From: Porphyrobacter sp. UBA7686
GTDB taxonomy: Bacteria > Pseudomonadota > Alphaproteobacteria > Sphingomonadales > Sphingomonadaceae
DNA length: 23,176 bases
Assembly (NCBI GenBank): GCA_002482865.1
Contig: DLGU01000124.1
Location: 1-23,176, forward strand
Direction: 5' to 3'
Part shown: in pieces, positions 16,346 to 23,176 of the stretch
Position numbering within the stretch: position 1 is the first letter of the stretch
Layout of the letters: each line of letters starts with the position of its first letter
The notes under the pieces: model-generated
Told to the model about the DNA's origin: nothing
The model's database searches: none
Seen by the model: only the letters and a program-made list of their open reading frames with translations
Program-made: the position numbers and the translations under genes

Positions 16346-17887
16346 TCAATCCTGTAGAGCATGGGCCTGTCGGGGACGGGCAATATCGAAGGCGACCGTC
16401 AGTCGCTCGCCATGGGGGAAGGGGCGCGTACCATGCCACATGGTGGATGGGAACAGCACCAGACGCCCCGGTTTGGGTTCAATGACTTGGAGCGGCGCGA
16501 GGCCGGGCACAAGGTCACGCGCCTCGCCGAGCGAGAGCCAGCCCGCGTGATCATCCGTCCCCCCCGACTTACCCGCTCCAAGCGTTTCGGGCAGTGCGAG
16601 GTACAGGGCCGAACTGAACCAGCCCTGCGGGTGGACGTGATCGGTGTGAAACCCGGCATTCTCCAGTCTGACCGACCACGATCCGGCAATCCGCACCGGA
16701 GCGCGATCGGCGGGCAGGGTAGGGTGCCCGGCTTCGGGCGGCGGAAGCTGCGCGATATGCCGCGCAACGATAGCGAGCAGCCGCGCCTTGAGATTTCGGA
16801 TCGGCGGCTCAATGCGCAGCAGCAGGTTGCCGTCGGTCTGCGTTCCGCCGCGCACCGACTGATCGAGCGGGGCGGCCTTGGCCTGATGCAACCCGCGCAG
16901 ATGCGCGGCCAGAGCGGCGAGTTCTTCAGGCGCAAGGCCGATATCATAGACCCCGACGAGGCGCGGATCGCCCTCAAGCCACTGCGCGCGGGGATCGCCG
17001 GTCATCCGCCACGCCAGCGACAGATAGGGCCACAGCGCCAAGGCTCCGGGTTGGCCGACGCGGGGTTCGAGCAAAGCGGCGGCGGGTCCGGGCTGGTTGC
17101 GACGGATCAGGTGGCGGGCATACATCCACGCCTCGTTTGGGTCAGCGGGCGGCCCGGCGGCGGCGAAATGCGGATCTGCCGCGTCCAACTCGCCGCTTTC
17201 CGAAGCGATATGTCCGGTGATCAGGCTGAGCCAGCGTTGCGACCCCAGCACGGTCTGCGCCTGCGATGCCGCGGCGGCCGCCCGCGGAAGATCGCGGGCT
17301 TGCAGGGCGATCGAGATTGCGAGGTGATGCAGTTCGGGCGCGCGCGGATGCTGAGCTAGCGCCGCACCAACGCTGGCGAGTGGGTCGTCGCCCATCTGTC
17401 CGCGCAAACTGGCAAGGCTGCGATGACCATCGAGCCACAGCGCGTTGGCGGACAGGATGCCGGTCAGGAGTGCGATGCCCTCCTCTGCGCGGCCCTCGGC
17501 CAGCAGGGCAGCGGCCTGGCCCAGCAGGATCCCCCCGTCCCGCGGTGCGAGCGGGGCGGCAGCGGCGAAGAGGTCTGCGGCGGGCAGGCCGGCTTCAAGC
17601 GCGGTGCGCGCGTGGGAATGGGCGATTAGGCCATCCCGGGGGGCGAGGGTGGCTGCGGTGCGGAAGGCTTCGTAGGCGGTGAGGCTCTCTCCGCAGGCGC
17701 GGGCGGTGAGGCCGAGCAATTGCTGGGCCTGCGCATTGTCCGAGTGGCGCGCAGCGAGTCGGCGCGCGTGGGGCAGCAGCAATTCGGGAAAATCGGCGTT
17801 GATGAGGGCAAGGCCCGCACCCAGCGCGGCAGCAGGGTCGGCCAGCGGGAATTGCGCAATCCGGGCGAGGGCTTCGGCGTGCTGCAA
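16346..17887 (-). CDS. TPR-repeat protein with C-terminal putative 2OG-Fe(II) oxygenase domain (copy 1)
   Basis: Paralogue of the 11360 gene. The longest open frame starts at an ATG at 17935 (529 residues), but that ATG is the first base of the TBDR3 terminator stem, and the first codons (MAGRKARHFRFR) are only the translated hairpin and T-run. I prefer the TTG at 17887, with AGGGAA nine bases upstream, giving 513 residues that begin directly in the helical repeats. The N-terminal ~330 residues are degenerate TPR. The oxygenase domain has, numbered from 17935, H430-x-x-H433-x-H435 in HTDHVHPQG, FSSALY, His501 in FPSTMWHGTRP and Arg511. It shares GSWS, QSVR-x-G-x-QT and WRMTGDPRAQWL-type blocks with copy 2. 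It overlaps nothing, and the sulfotransferase follows six bases later. Substrate unknown. Start uncertain, family assignment good. Confidence 0.87.
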   Translation of the reverse strand: MQHAEALARIAQFPLADPAAALGAGLALINADFPELLLPHARRLAARHSDNAQAQQLLGLTARACGESLTAYEAFRTAATLAPRDGLIAHSHARTALEAGLPAADLFAAAAPLAPRDGGILLGQAAALLAEGRAEEGIALLTGILSANALWLDGHRSLASLRGQMGDDPLASVGAALAQHPRAPELHHLAISIALQARDLPRAAAAASQAQTVLGSQRWLSLITGHIASESGELDAADPHFAAAGPPADPNEAWMYARHLIRRNQPGPAAALLEPRVGQPGALALWPYLSLAWRMTGDPRAQWLEGDPRLVGVYDIGLAPEELAALAAHLRGLHQAKAAPLDQSVRGGTQTDGNLLLRIEPPIRNLKARLLAIVARHIAQLPPPEAGHPTLPADRAPVRIAGSWSVRLENAGFHTDHVHPQGWFSSALYLALPETLGAGKSGGTDDHAGWLSLGEARDLVPGLAPLQVIEPKPGRLVLFPSTMWHGTRPFPHGERLTVAFDIARPRQAHALQD

Positions 17888-17903
17888 GCTGACGGGTTCC
17901 CTG

Positions 17904-17935
17904 AAACGAAAATGGCGGGCCTTTCGGCCCGCCAT
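17904..17935 (-). terminator. Rho-independent terminator after TBDR3, overlapping the longest start of the next gene
   Basis: On the minus strand ATGGCGGGCC (17935 to 17926) and GGCCCGCCAT (17921 to 17912) form a perfect 10-bp stem with a GAAA tetraloop, followed by TTTCGTTT. It begins 23 bases after the TBDR3 stop. Transcription into the modification genes therefore needs read-through or a second promoter. Confidence 0.88.
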
Positions 17936-17958
17936 CTCGTGTCTACTGGTTCGGACGC

Positions 17959-20900
17959 TTAGAAATCAAGCGTCACGCCCGCGAACAGGTAACGACCAAG
18001 CGCATCATACTGCTGCGCGTAGACGTTGCCGTTGCACGAACCCGCCGGGCAAGCCTGCGAGCCGGTCGTCGGCGGTGCCTTGTCGAGCACGTTGTTCGCG
18101 CCGAGGACGAAGTTGAAGTTGTCCCCTGCAGCGAAGGTGAAGGTCAGGTCGAAGTAGTTGACGGCGTCGAAGCCGGCAGCACCCGGACGCGCAACCCCAC
18201 CCGGAGCCGGACCAGTGCCGCTCGGGTTGTTGAGGTTGGTGTTCGGATCGACAGCGTCCAGCGTGACGCCGTCGAAGTAACGCCAACGGACCGAGGCACC
18301 GAAGCCGCCGCGGAAGTTGAAGCCGAGACGGGCTTGGTGGCGCCACTCGGGGCTCGGCTGACCGCAAACGTTGCCGTACAGACCGACGCAATCGAAGGTC
18401 TGGTCGAGACCCGGAATGCTGACCCCCGTATCGGTCACCAGCTCATCGAGGTAGGTGCCGAGGAAGTTGAAGGTCAGCGTGCCGAGATCGCCGATTTCGG
18501 TGCTGTAGTTGACCTGAGCGTCGATACCCGAAGTCGAGAAGCCACCGATGTTCTGCGTGACGTTGGTCGTGAAACCAGCCGCCGAGCGCCACAGCGAGCC
18601 CGAGGGATCGCGGTTGATGAGGCCGCAGAAGAACGGATCAGCCGTCGACGTACAAGCCGCCAGGATGGTGTCCGAACCGATGCCGCCGATCGCCTGCGAA
18701 ATGTCGATGTTGAAGTAATCGACGCTGGCGGTGAAGCCAGGCAGGAAGGTCGGGGTCAGCACCACACCGGCAGTGTAGGTGTCGGCAACTTCAGGGTTGA
18801 GGCTGATGTTACCACCGACGAAGCCGTTGTACTGGTCGGCCGGGTTCGGAGCGACGAACTGACCAACAGTCAGGCCTTGGGCCAGACAGCCGGTGTTCGC
18901 GGCAGTGATGACGAAGCCAGCACAGGGGTCCGACGAGCCGTCAAGCGCGACGAGGTTCGGAGCGAACAGATCCTGCACCGTCGGCGCACGCACCGCACGG
19001 TTGTAACCACCGCGGATGCGGATGTCGCGGGTCGGAGCGAACTCACCTTCGATCTTGTAGGTGTCGGTGTTCACGCCGGTGCTGTAATCCGAATAACGGT
19101 AACCGCCGGTGATGGTGAAGTCATACACCCAGCTGTCCTGCGCGATCGGGATACGGACTTCGGTGAAGAATTCCTTCACGTCGAAGCTGCCGCTGACCGG
19201 AAGAGTCGCCGCGCCCTGACCAGCAAGGTCGCCCGTGCTGAAGGCCGAGTCCGAGCTGAACTGGAGGCTTTCCTTACGGTATTCCGCACCGAACACGACA
19301 TCAACGCCCTGGTCGGCCCAGGGAGTCTTGAGGCCGTATTCACCCAGCGAGCCCGACAGGAACGCGTTGGCGACCTGCTGGCTCACGACGCCGCGCGAGA
19401 AGCCCGGAGTTGCGAGGTACTGGACCGAAGCCTGCGACGGGGTAACAGTGCCCGGCGAGAAGATGTCCCAGGGCACGCAGTTCGGATCCGAACCGTCGAG
19501 CGTCGAACGGCAGACGGGGGTACCGCCGGGGCCGTTCACGACATCGAGAGCGCGGCCGAGACGGGTGACCGAGAAGTCGTTCAGATAGGTCTGGGCGTAG
19601 TTGTTACGGCCATACTGGTAGAACGCATCATACGACCAAGCCGGCGACAGATCACCCTTCACACCGATGACGGCGCGATAGCTGACGTGCTGCAGATCGT
19701 CCTGACGACCGCCACCTTCGACGTTACGACGAAGGATCTGCGCGAACGCACGGTTGTAGGTGGTGCCGGTCAGCGGATCGATGAAGTTGAACGGCGTGGT
19801 CGGCAGAAGCGGCTCGCCCAGGCCGCGAGCGACACGAGCAGCGTTTTCGGTTGCGACGTTACCGGTCACGGTGAAGGCATCACCCGGCAGCGGGCTGACG
19901 AGCAGGTTGCCGGCGTTGCAGAAGCTGGCGCGCTGACCGGCCGAAAGCAACGGGTTGTCGCAGTTGATCGACAGGGTGTTACCGAAGTTACCCGACGGAG
20001 CGATCTGGGCGACCGTACGGTCGTCCATGAACATGAACTCCATGTACGGCTTGATCGCGCTCGAGATTTCGTAATCGGCGAACACACCGGCGGTGTAGCG
20101 TTCGTCGGGACGCTGGAAGTAGTTCAGCGGACCGAAGTTGTACGGCGTGAAGCCGGGGAGCAGCGTGCGGTTCGGGCCGAACTGCGCGGTGCTCGAAGTG
20201 AAGTCAGCGCCGGTGCCGGAGTTGAAGAACACGGTGCCAGTGGCCGAGGTGGCCGAGCCGCCGCAGCTGTATTCGCGACCAAGAGTGGTCGTTTGGGCAG
20301 CGGTGTTCGCCGAGAGCGAGCAAGCCGAGTAATCGCGGCGAGCCTGAAGCACCGGATCGATCTTGCGGTAGCCGGCATAGGCGGTGACGCGGCCGCGGCC
20401 ATCGTCGAAGCTGCTGCCGAAGGCAACGGTACCATCGAAGGTGCCGCCATCGGTGACCATGCCGGTCGGGTAGCCGAAGCCACGCGCGTCATTCGCACCG
20501 CGAATGTCGTTCGAGGAACGGTTGTTGTGGTTGTAGACGCCGTAGTTGAGGTTGACCTTGAAACCTTCGAAGTCGGTATCGAGGACAAAGTTCACAACGC
20601 CCGCGACCGCGTCCGCACCGTACACCGACGAAGCACCGCCGGTCAGCACATCGACGCGCTCGATCAGAGCAGCGGGGATGAAGTTGATGTCGGCAGCCGA
20701 AGTGGTCGGCGTGCCCGGCGCCATGCGGCGGCCGTTGATCAGGACCAGCGTACGCTCTGGCCCGAGACCGCGAAGGTCGAGGGTGGCGATACCGCTTGCG
20801 CCGTTGGCGATGTTACCGCCCTGCGCAGCGAACACCTGCGGCAGCGAGTTGATGAGATCTTCCACGCGGGTCGTACCGGTGAGGGCGAATTCCTCGGCGG

Positions 20901-21102
20901 TCACGACGGTGACGGGGCTGGCCGATTCCAGGTTCGGCGAACGCAGACGGGTGCCGGTGACGACAATCGCCTGACCCTGCTCTTCAGCCTCTGCGGTGCT
21001 ATCGGTGGTAACGTCGGCATCCTGCGCGTAGGCAGGAGCGGCGACAGTCAGGGCGATGACGGCAGTTGCCGCACCAGCCTTGAGAAGCGCGTGCTTCTTC
21101 AT
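17959..21102 (-). CDS. TonB-dependent outer-membrane receptor (TBDR3)
   Basis: A 1047-residue TonB-dependent transporter heading the minus-strand gene train. The ATG at 21102 has GAGGAGGA upstream and opens a signal peptide (residues 1-26, ending APAYA). The plug starts at AIVVTGTRLR and shows SPVTVVTAEEF, LDLRGLGPERTLVLINGRR and LTGGASSVYGADAVAGVVNF. The barrel includes IRGGYNRAVRAPTVQDLF and ends GRYLFAGVTLDF with a terminal Phe. Fourteen cysteines occur as seven neighbouring pairs, more than in the other two receptors. The substrate is unknown. Downstream genes encode oxygenases and a sulfotransferase, so the ligand or the receptor itself could be hydroxylated or sulfated. A terminator follows the stop, which should give the receptor higher expression than the enzymes. 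A 13-bp palindrome sits just upstream of the ribosome site. Confidence 0.96.
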   Translation of the reverse strand: MKKHALLKAGAATAVIALTVAAPAYAQDADVTTDSTAEAEEQGQAIVVTGTRLRSPNLESASPVTVVTAEEFALTGTTRVEDLINSLPQVFAAQGGNIANGASGIATLDLRGLGPERTLVLINGRRMAPGTPTTSAADINFIPAALIERVDVLTGGASSVYGADAVAGVVNFVLDTDFEGFKVNLNYGVYNHNNRSSNDIRGANDARGFGYPTGMVTDGGTFDGTVAFGSSFDDGRGRVTAYAGYRKIDPVLQARRDYSACSLSANTAAQTTTLGREYSCGGSATSATGTVFFNSGTGADFTSSTAQFGPNRTLLPGFTPYNFGPLNYFQRPDERYTAGVFADYEISSAIKPYMEFMFMDDRTVAQIAPSGNFGNTLSINCDNPLLSAGQRASFCNAGNLLVSPLPGDAFTVTGNVATENAARVARGLGEPLLPTTPFNFIDPLTGTTYNRAFAQILRRNVEGGGRQDDLQHVSYRAVIGVKGDLSPAWSYDAFYQYGRNNYAQTYLNDFSVTRLGRALDVVNGPGGTPVCRSTLDGSDPNCVPWDIFSPGTVTPSQASVQYLATPGFSRGVVSQQVANAFLSGSLGEYGLKTPWADQGVDVVFGAEYRKESLQFSSDSAFSTGDLAGQGAATLPVSGSFDVKEFFTEVRIPIAQDSWVYDFTITGGYRYSDYSTGVNTDTYKIEGEFAPTRDIRIRGGYNRAVRAPTVQDLFAPNLVALDGSSDPCAGFVITAANTGCLAQGLTVGQFVAPNPADQYNGFVGGNISLNPEVADTYTAGVVLTPTFLPGFTASVDYFNIDISQAIGGIGSDTILAACTSTADPFFCGLINRDPSGSLWRSAAGFTTNVTQNIGGFSTSGIDAQVNYSTEIGDLGTLTFNFLGTYLDELVTDTGVSIPGLDQTFDCVGLYGNVCGQPSPEWRHQARLGFNFRGGFGASVRWRYFDGVTLDAVDPNTNLNNPSGTGPAPGGVARPGAAGFDAVNYFDLTFTFAAGDNFNFVLGANNVLDKAPPTTGSQACPAGSCNGNVYAQQYDALGRYLFAGVTLDF

Positions 21103-21450
21103 GGTGGTCTTCCTCCTCTAGGTTTGACCAAGTCAATTTACACTTCAAACGTCAAGGGCGCGCGACAAAACCGAGCCGGTGCCCTCTCCGACCTGCCGAA
21201 TGCTCCTTGCCTTTGCGCAGTGCAAACGCAATTCGCCCGGACCCGCCCGCTTGCGCGCCGCGTGTTACGCATCTGCAACAGTTGGAAGCTAAGCGATCGC
21301 GCCGAGGGGACCGGCACTCTGTCACTTTTGCCCGCTTGATTTGCGCATAGGCCTCCAATAGGCGCATTCTCACAAGCGAGTGGCGAAGCGAAACTGATTA
21401 CGCGCCGCGCGCCCGGCTCCCTTTGCGGGGGCCTGCCCAAGGAGAGAGAC
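21103..21450. other. Divergent intergenic region between TBDR3 and the thiolase
   Basis: This 348-bp stretch must carry promoters for both the minus-strand TBDR3 train and the plus-strand thiolase. I see the TBDR3 ribosome site (GAGGAGGA on the minus strand), the palindrome at 21124-21136, and the thiolase ribosome site AAGGAGAG just before 21451. No gene is supported; open frames crossing it have no start signals. I could not pick out convincing -35/-10 pairs by eye. Confidence 0.55.
21124..21136. promoter_or_regulatory. Palindrome TTGAC-CAA-GTCAA upstream of TBDR3
   Basis: A perfect 5-3-5 palindrome 22-34 bases upstream of the TBDR3 ATG, next to its ribosome binding site. Its position fits an operator that would block transcription or early elongation of the TBDR3 train. 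No regulator gene is present in the window, so the cognate protein is unknown. Confidence 0.4.
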
Positions 21451-22620
21451 ATGACCACAGCCTATATTGTCGAAGCCGTCCGCACCGCCGGTGGACGCCG
21501 CGGCGGCCGTTTGGCCGGAGTGCACCCGGTTGACCTGCTGGCAAAATCATTGGACGCGCTCGTTGAGCGCAGCGGAATTGATCCGGCCGCGATCGATGAC
21601 GTCGTGACCGGGTGCGTGTCCCAGGCGGGCGAGCAGGCGATGCAGGTTGGCCGCATGGGCGTGCTCGCCTCGAAGCTGCTCCCGCAATCGACTCCGGCCG
21701 TGACGATTGACCGTCAGTGCGGCTCCAGCCAGCAGGCGATCCAGTTTGCCGCGCAGGCCGTGATGAGCGGAACGCAGGATGTGGTCATCGCCAGCGGCGT
21801 CGAAAGCATGACCCGCGTGCCGATGGGCTCCAACGTGACGCTGCACATGAAGGAAGGCCTGTTTGCCAAGGCCGCGGGCCTTGAGGAAAAGTTCCCCGGC
21901 ATCAACTTCAGCCAGTTTGTCGGCGCCGAGATGATCGTCAAGAAGCACGGCTTCACCAAGGACGATCTCGACCGGTTTGCCTATAGCAGCCACCAGAAGG
22001 CCATCGCCGCGACCAAGGCTGGCGCGTTCGAGCGTGAGATCGTGGTGATCGAGGTCGAGACGGCCGAAGGCACCCAGTTCCACGCCATCGACGAAGGCAT
22101 CCGCTTTGACGCGACTCTGGAAGGTATCGCGGGCGTCAAGCTGATCAGCCCCGATGGCGCGCTGACGGCAGCCTCGGCAAGCCAGATCTGCGATGGTTCC
22201 TCGGCGGTGCTGGTGGTGTCCGAAGCGGCGCTGAAGGCGCATGGCCTCACCCCGTTGGCCCGCATCCACAACCTGACCGTAACGGCGGGCGATCCGGTGA
22301 TCATGCTCGAAGAGCCGCTGTTCGCGACCGACAAGGCGCTGCAGCGCGCCGGTCTGACCATCGACGACATCGACCTTTACGAAGTCAACGAAGCCTTCGC
22401 GTCCGTTCCGCTCGCATGGCTCAAGCACACCGGCGCTGATCCGGCCAAGCTCAACGTCAATGGCGGCGCGATTGCGCTGGGCCACCCGCTGGGCGCGAGC
22501 GGCACGAAGCTGATGGCGACACTGGTTCATGCCCTGCGCGCGCAGGGCAAGAAGTACGGCCTTCAGACGATGTGCGAAGGCGGCGGCGTCGCCAACGTCA
22601 CGATCATCGAGGCGCTCTAG
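21451..22620 (+). CDS. Acetyl-CoA C-acyltransferase (thiolase)
   Basis: A 389-residue cytoplasmic thiolase that cleaves 3-ketoacyl-CoA to acetyl-CoA and a shortened acyl-CoA (or the reverse). The nucleophilic Cys90 lies in VTIDRQCGSSQQA. The second-half catalytic residues are His345 in GGAIALGHPLGASG and Cys375 in TMCEGGGVANV, at the expected spacing. Length is normal for the degradative thiolases. The ATG has AAGGAGAG upstream. The RQCGSSQQA form of the active-site block resembles thiolases of acyl-CoA and steroid side-chain degradation rather than the biosynthetic PhaA type, but I would not assign a specific substrate. It is followed after 113 bases, holding a REP-like doublet, by an HSD10-like dehydrogenase, which would supply its 3-ketoacyl-CoA substrate. 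Confidence 0.95.
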   Translation: MTTAYIVEAVRTAGGRRGGRLAGVHPVDLLAKSLDALVERSGIDPAAIDDVVTGCVSQAGEQAMQVGRMGVLASKLLPQSTPAVTIDRQCGSSQQAIQFAAQAVMSGTQDVVIASGVESMTRVPMGSNVTLHMKEGLFAKAAGLEEKFPGINFSQFVGAEMIVKKHGFTKDDLDRFAYSSHQKAIAATKAGAFEREIVVIEVETAEGTQFHAIDEGIRFDATLEGIAGVKLISPDGALTAASASQICDGSSAVLVVSEAALKAHGLTPLARIHNLTVTAGDPVIMLEEPLFATDKALQRAGLTIDDIDLYEVNEAFASVPLAWLKHTGADPAKLNVNGGAIALGHPLGASGTKLMATLVHALRAQGKKYGLQTMCEGGGVANVTIIEAL

Positions 22621-22629
22621 ACTTTATCC

Positions 22630-22708
22630 GTCACCCCGGCGCAGGCCGGGACCCAGGGCCCCAAGCGCCCACTTATCCGCTCGAGATCCCGGCCTTCGCC
22701 GGGATGAC
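22630..22708. repeat. REP-like inverted-repeat doublet
   Basis: Two 24-base units lie in opposite orientation: GTCACCCCGGCGCAGG... (22630-22653) and its near reverse complement ending CGCCGGGATGAC (22685-22708). They differ at 3 of 24 positions. The right unit alone forms an 8-bp stem with a CTTC loop (22686-22705). This form (CCCGGC...GCCGGG flanked by GTCA/TGAC) is a common dispersed intergenic repeat in alphaproteobacteria, especially sphingomonads. It separates the thiolase from the dehydrogenase and may influence mRNA stability or termination between them. Confidence 0.8.
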
Positions 22709-22733
22709 GAAATTTGATTGAGAGGACATTACA

Positions 22734-23176
22734 ATGGAAGTTTCAGCCAACACCCCCGCCGTCGTCACTGGCGGTGCCTCGGGCCTCGGTGCTGCCACGG
22801 CGCGTGCGCTGGCCGCCAAGGGCGCAAAGGTCGCGATCTTCGATATGAACGAGGAGAAGGGCGAAGCGCTTGCCGCGGAAATCGGCGGCGTGTTCTGCAA
22901 GGTCAACGTGACCAGCGATGAAGATGTCGACGCCGGCTTCGCCAAGGCCCGCGCCGCCCACGGGCAGGAGCGCATTCTGGTGAACTGCGCCGGGATCGGC
23001 AACGCGATCAAGACCGCCAGCCGCAGCAAGGAAGACGGCTCGATCAAGCACTTCCCCATCAGCGCTTTCGATTTCGTCATTCAGGTCAATCTGATCGGCA
23101 CCTTCCGCTGCATTGCCAAGTCGGCCGCAGGGATGATGAGCCTCGACCCGCTCGACGAATTCGGTGAGCGCGGCGC
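22734..23176 (+). CDS. Short-chain dehydrogenase, 3-hydroxyacyl-CoA dehydrogenase type-2-like (3' truncated by window)
   Basis: The ATG at 22734 has AGAGGA (22721-22726) seven bases upstream, and the frame stays open to the window edge (147 codons visible; the family is usually near 250-260). It is a classical SDR: the nucleotide-binding TGGASGLG at residues 12-19, Asp37 at the end of the second strand (IFDMN), which favours NAD over NADP, NCAG at 84-87, and the structural/catalytic Asn119 in VIQVNLIGTF. The Ser-Tyr-Lys catalytic residues lie beyond the edge. The insertion between NCAG and the Asn helix (KTASRSKEDGSIKHFP) resembles HSD10/type-2 3-hydroxyacyl-CoA dehydrogenases. It would oxidise 3-hydroxyacyl-CoA to the 3-ketoacyl-CoA used by the adjacent thiolase. 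Confidence 0.9.
   Translation, partial: MEVSANTPAVVTGGASGLGAATARALAAKGAKVAIFDMNEEKGEALAAEIGGVFCKVNVTSDEDVDAGFAKARAAHGQERILVNCAGIGNAIKTASRSKEDGSIKHFPISAFDFVIQVNLIGTFRCIAKSAAGMMSLDPLDEFGERG

Noticed and set aside
11360..17958. A small precursor peptide gene that would make the oxygenase/sulfotransferase set a RiPP cluster
   Set aside because: I read the gaps (71, 6, 81, 29 and 16 bases). None holds an open frame with ribosome site and core-like sequence; the 81-base gap only extends the frame of the small Cys-pair gene. A distant precursor cannot be excluded.
18334..21339. A 1001-codon open frame antisense to TBDR3 (and an 832-codon one antisense to TBDR1 at 2206-4704)
   Set aside because: The products are Arg/Val/Asp/Glu-rich without any recognisable domain, signal or ribosome site. 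They mirror the codon usage of a high-GC gene on the other strand, which carries clear TBDR motifs throughout.

Overview
The window looks like chromosomal DNA of a high-GC alphaproteobacterium, most likely Sphingomonadales (Erythrobacter/Porphyrobacter/Sphingomonas-like). This is inferred from three large TonB-dependent receptors (TBDRs) of the sphingomonad/caulobacter type (signal peptides ending P-A-Y-A-Q, plugs opening V-T-G-[ST]-R-[IL]), a periplasmic S9 peptidase, a beta-oxidation thiolase of a type common in this order, and a REP-like repeat typical of the group. No mobile element, integrase, rRNA, tRNA or CRISPR array was seen.

Layout. Positions 2-1408 hold the 3' half of clpB. A 386-bp intergenic leader with a perfect hairpin precedes TBDR1 (1795-5244), then a strong terminator, then a secreted S9 prolyl-oligopeptidase-type peptidase (5409-7403) with its own terminator. 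A small envelope protein of unknown function (7491-8063, minus) is divergent from TBDR2 (8313-11273, plus), which ends in a textbook terminator. The minus strand from 21102 down to 11360 is one gene train: TBDR3, a TPR-2OG-Fe(II) oxygenase, a TPR-sulfotransferase, a second copy of the small envelope protein, a prolyl-hydroxylase-like 2OG-Fe(II) oxygenase, and a second TPR-2OG-Fe(II) oxygenase. Divergent from it on the plus strand are a thiolase (21451-22620), a REP-like doublet, and the start of a short-chain dehydrogenase (22734 to the window edge).

How the genes may work together. TBDR1 with the S9 peptidase resembles an uptake-and-cleave pair for peptides. The TBDR3 train is the most interesting part. 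Three soluble oxygenases and one PAPS-type sulfotransferase, three of the four carrying TPR domains, follow an outer-membrane receptor. They could modify an imported ligand or hydroxylate and sulfate a protein, possibly the receptor itself. The small Cys-paired envelope protein occurs once in this train and once divergent from TBDR2, which suggests a shared accessory role. Thiolase and dehydrogenase are ordinary acyl-CoA degradation genes.
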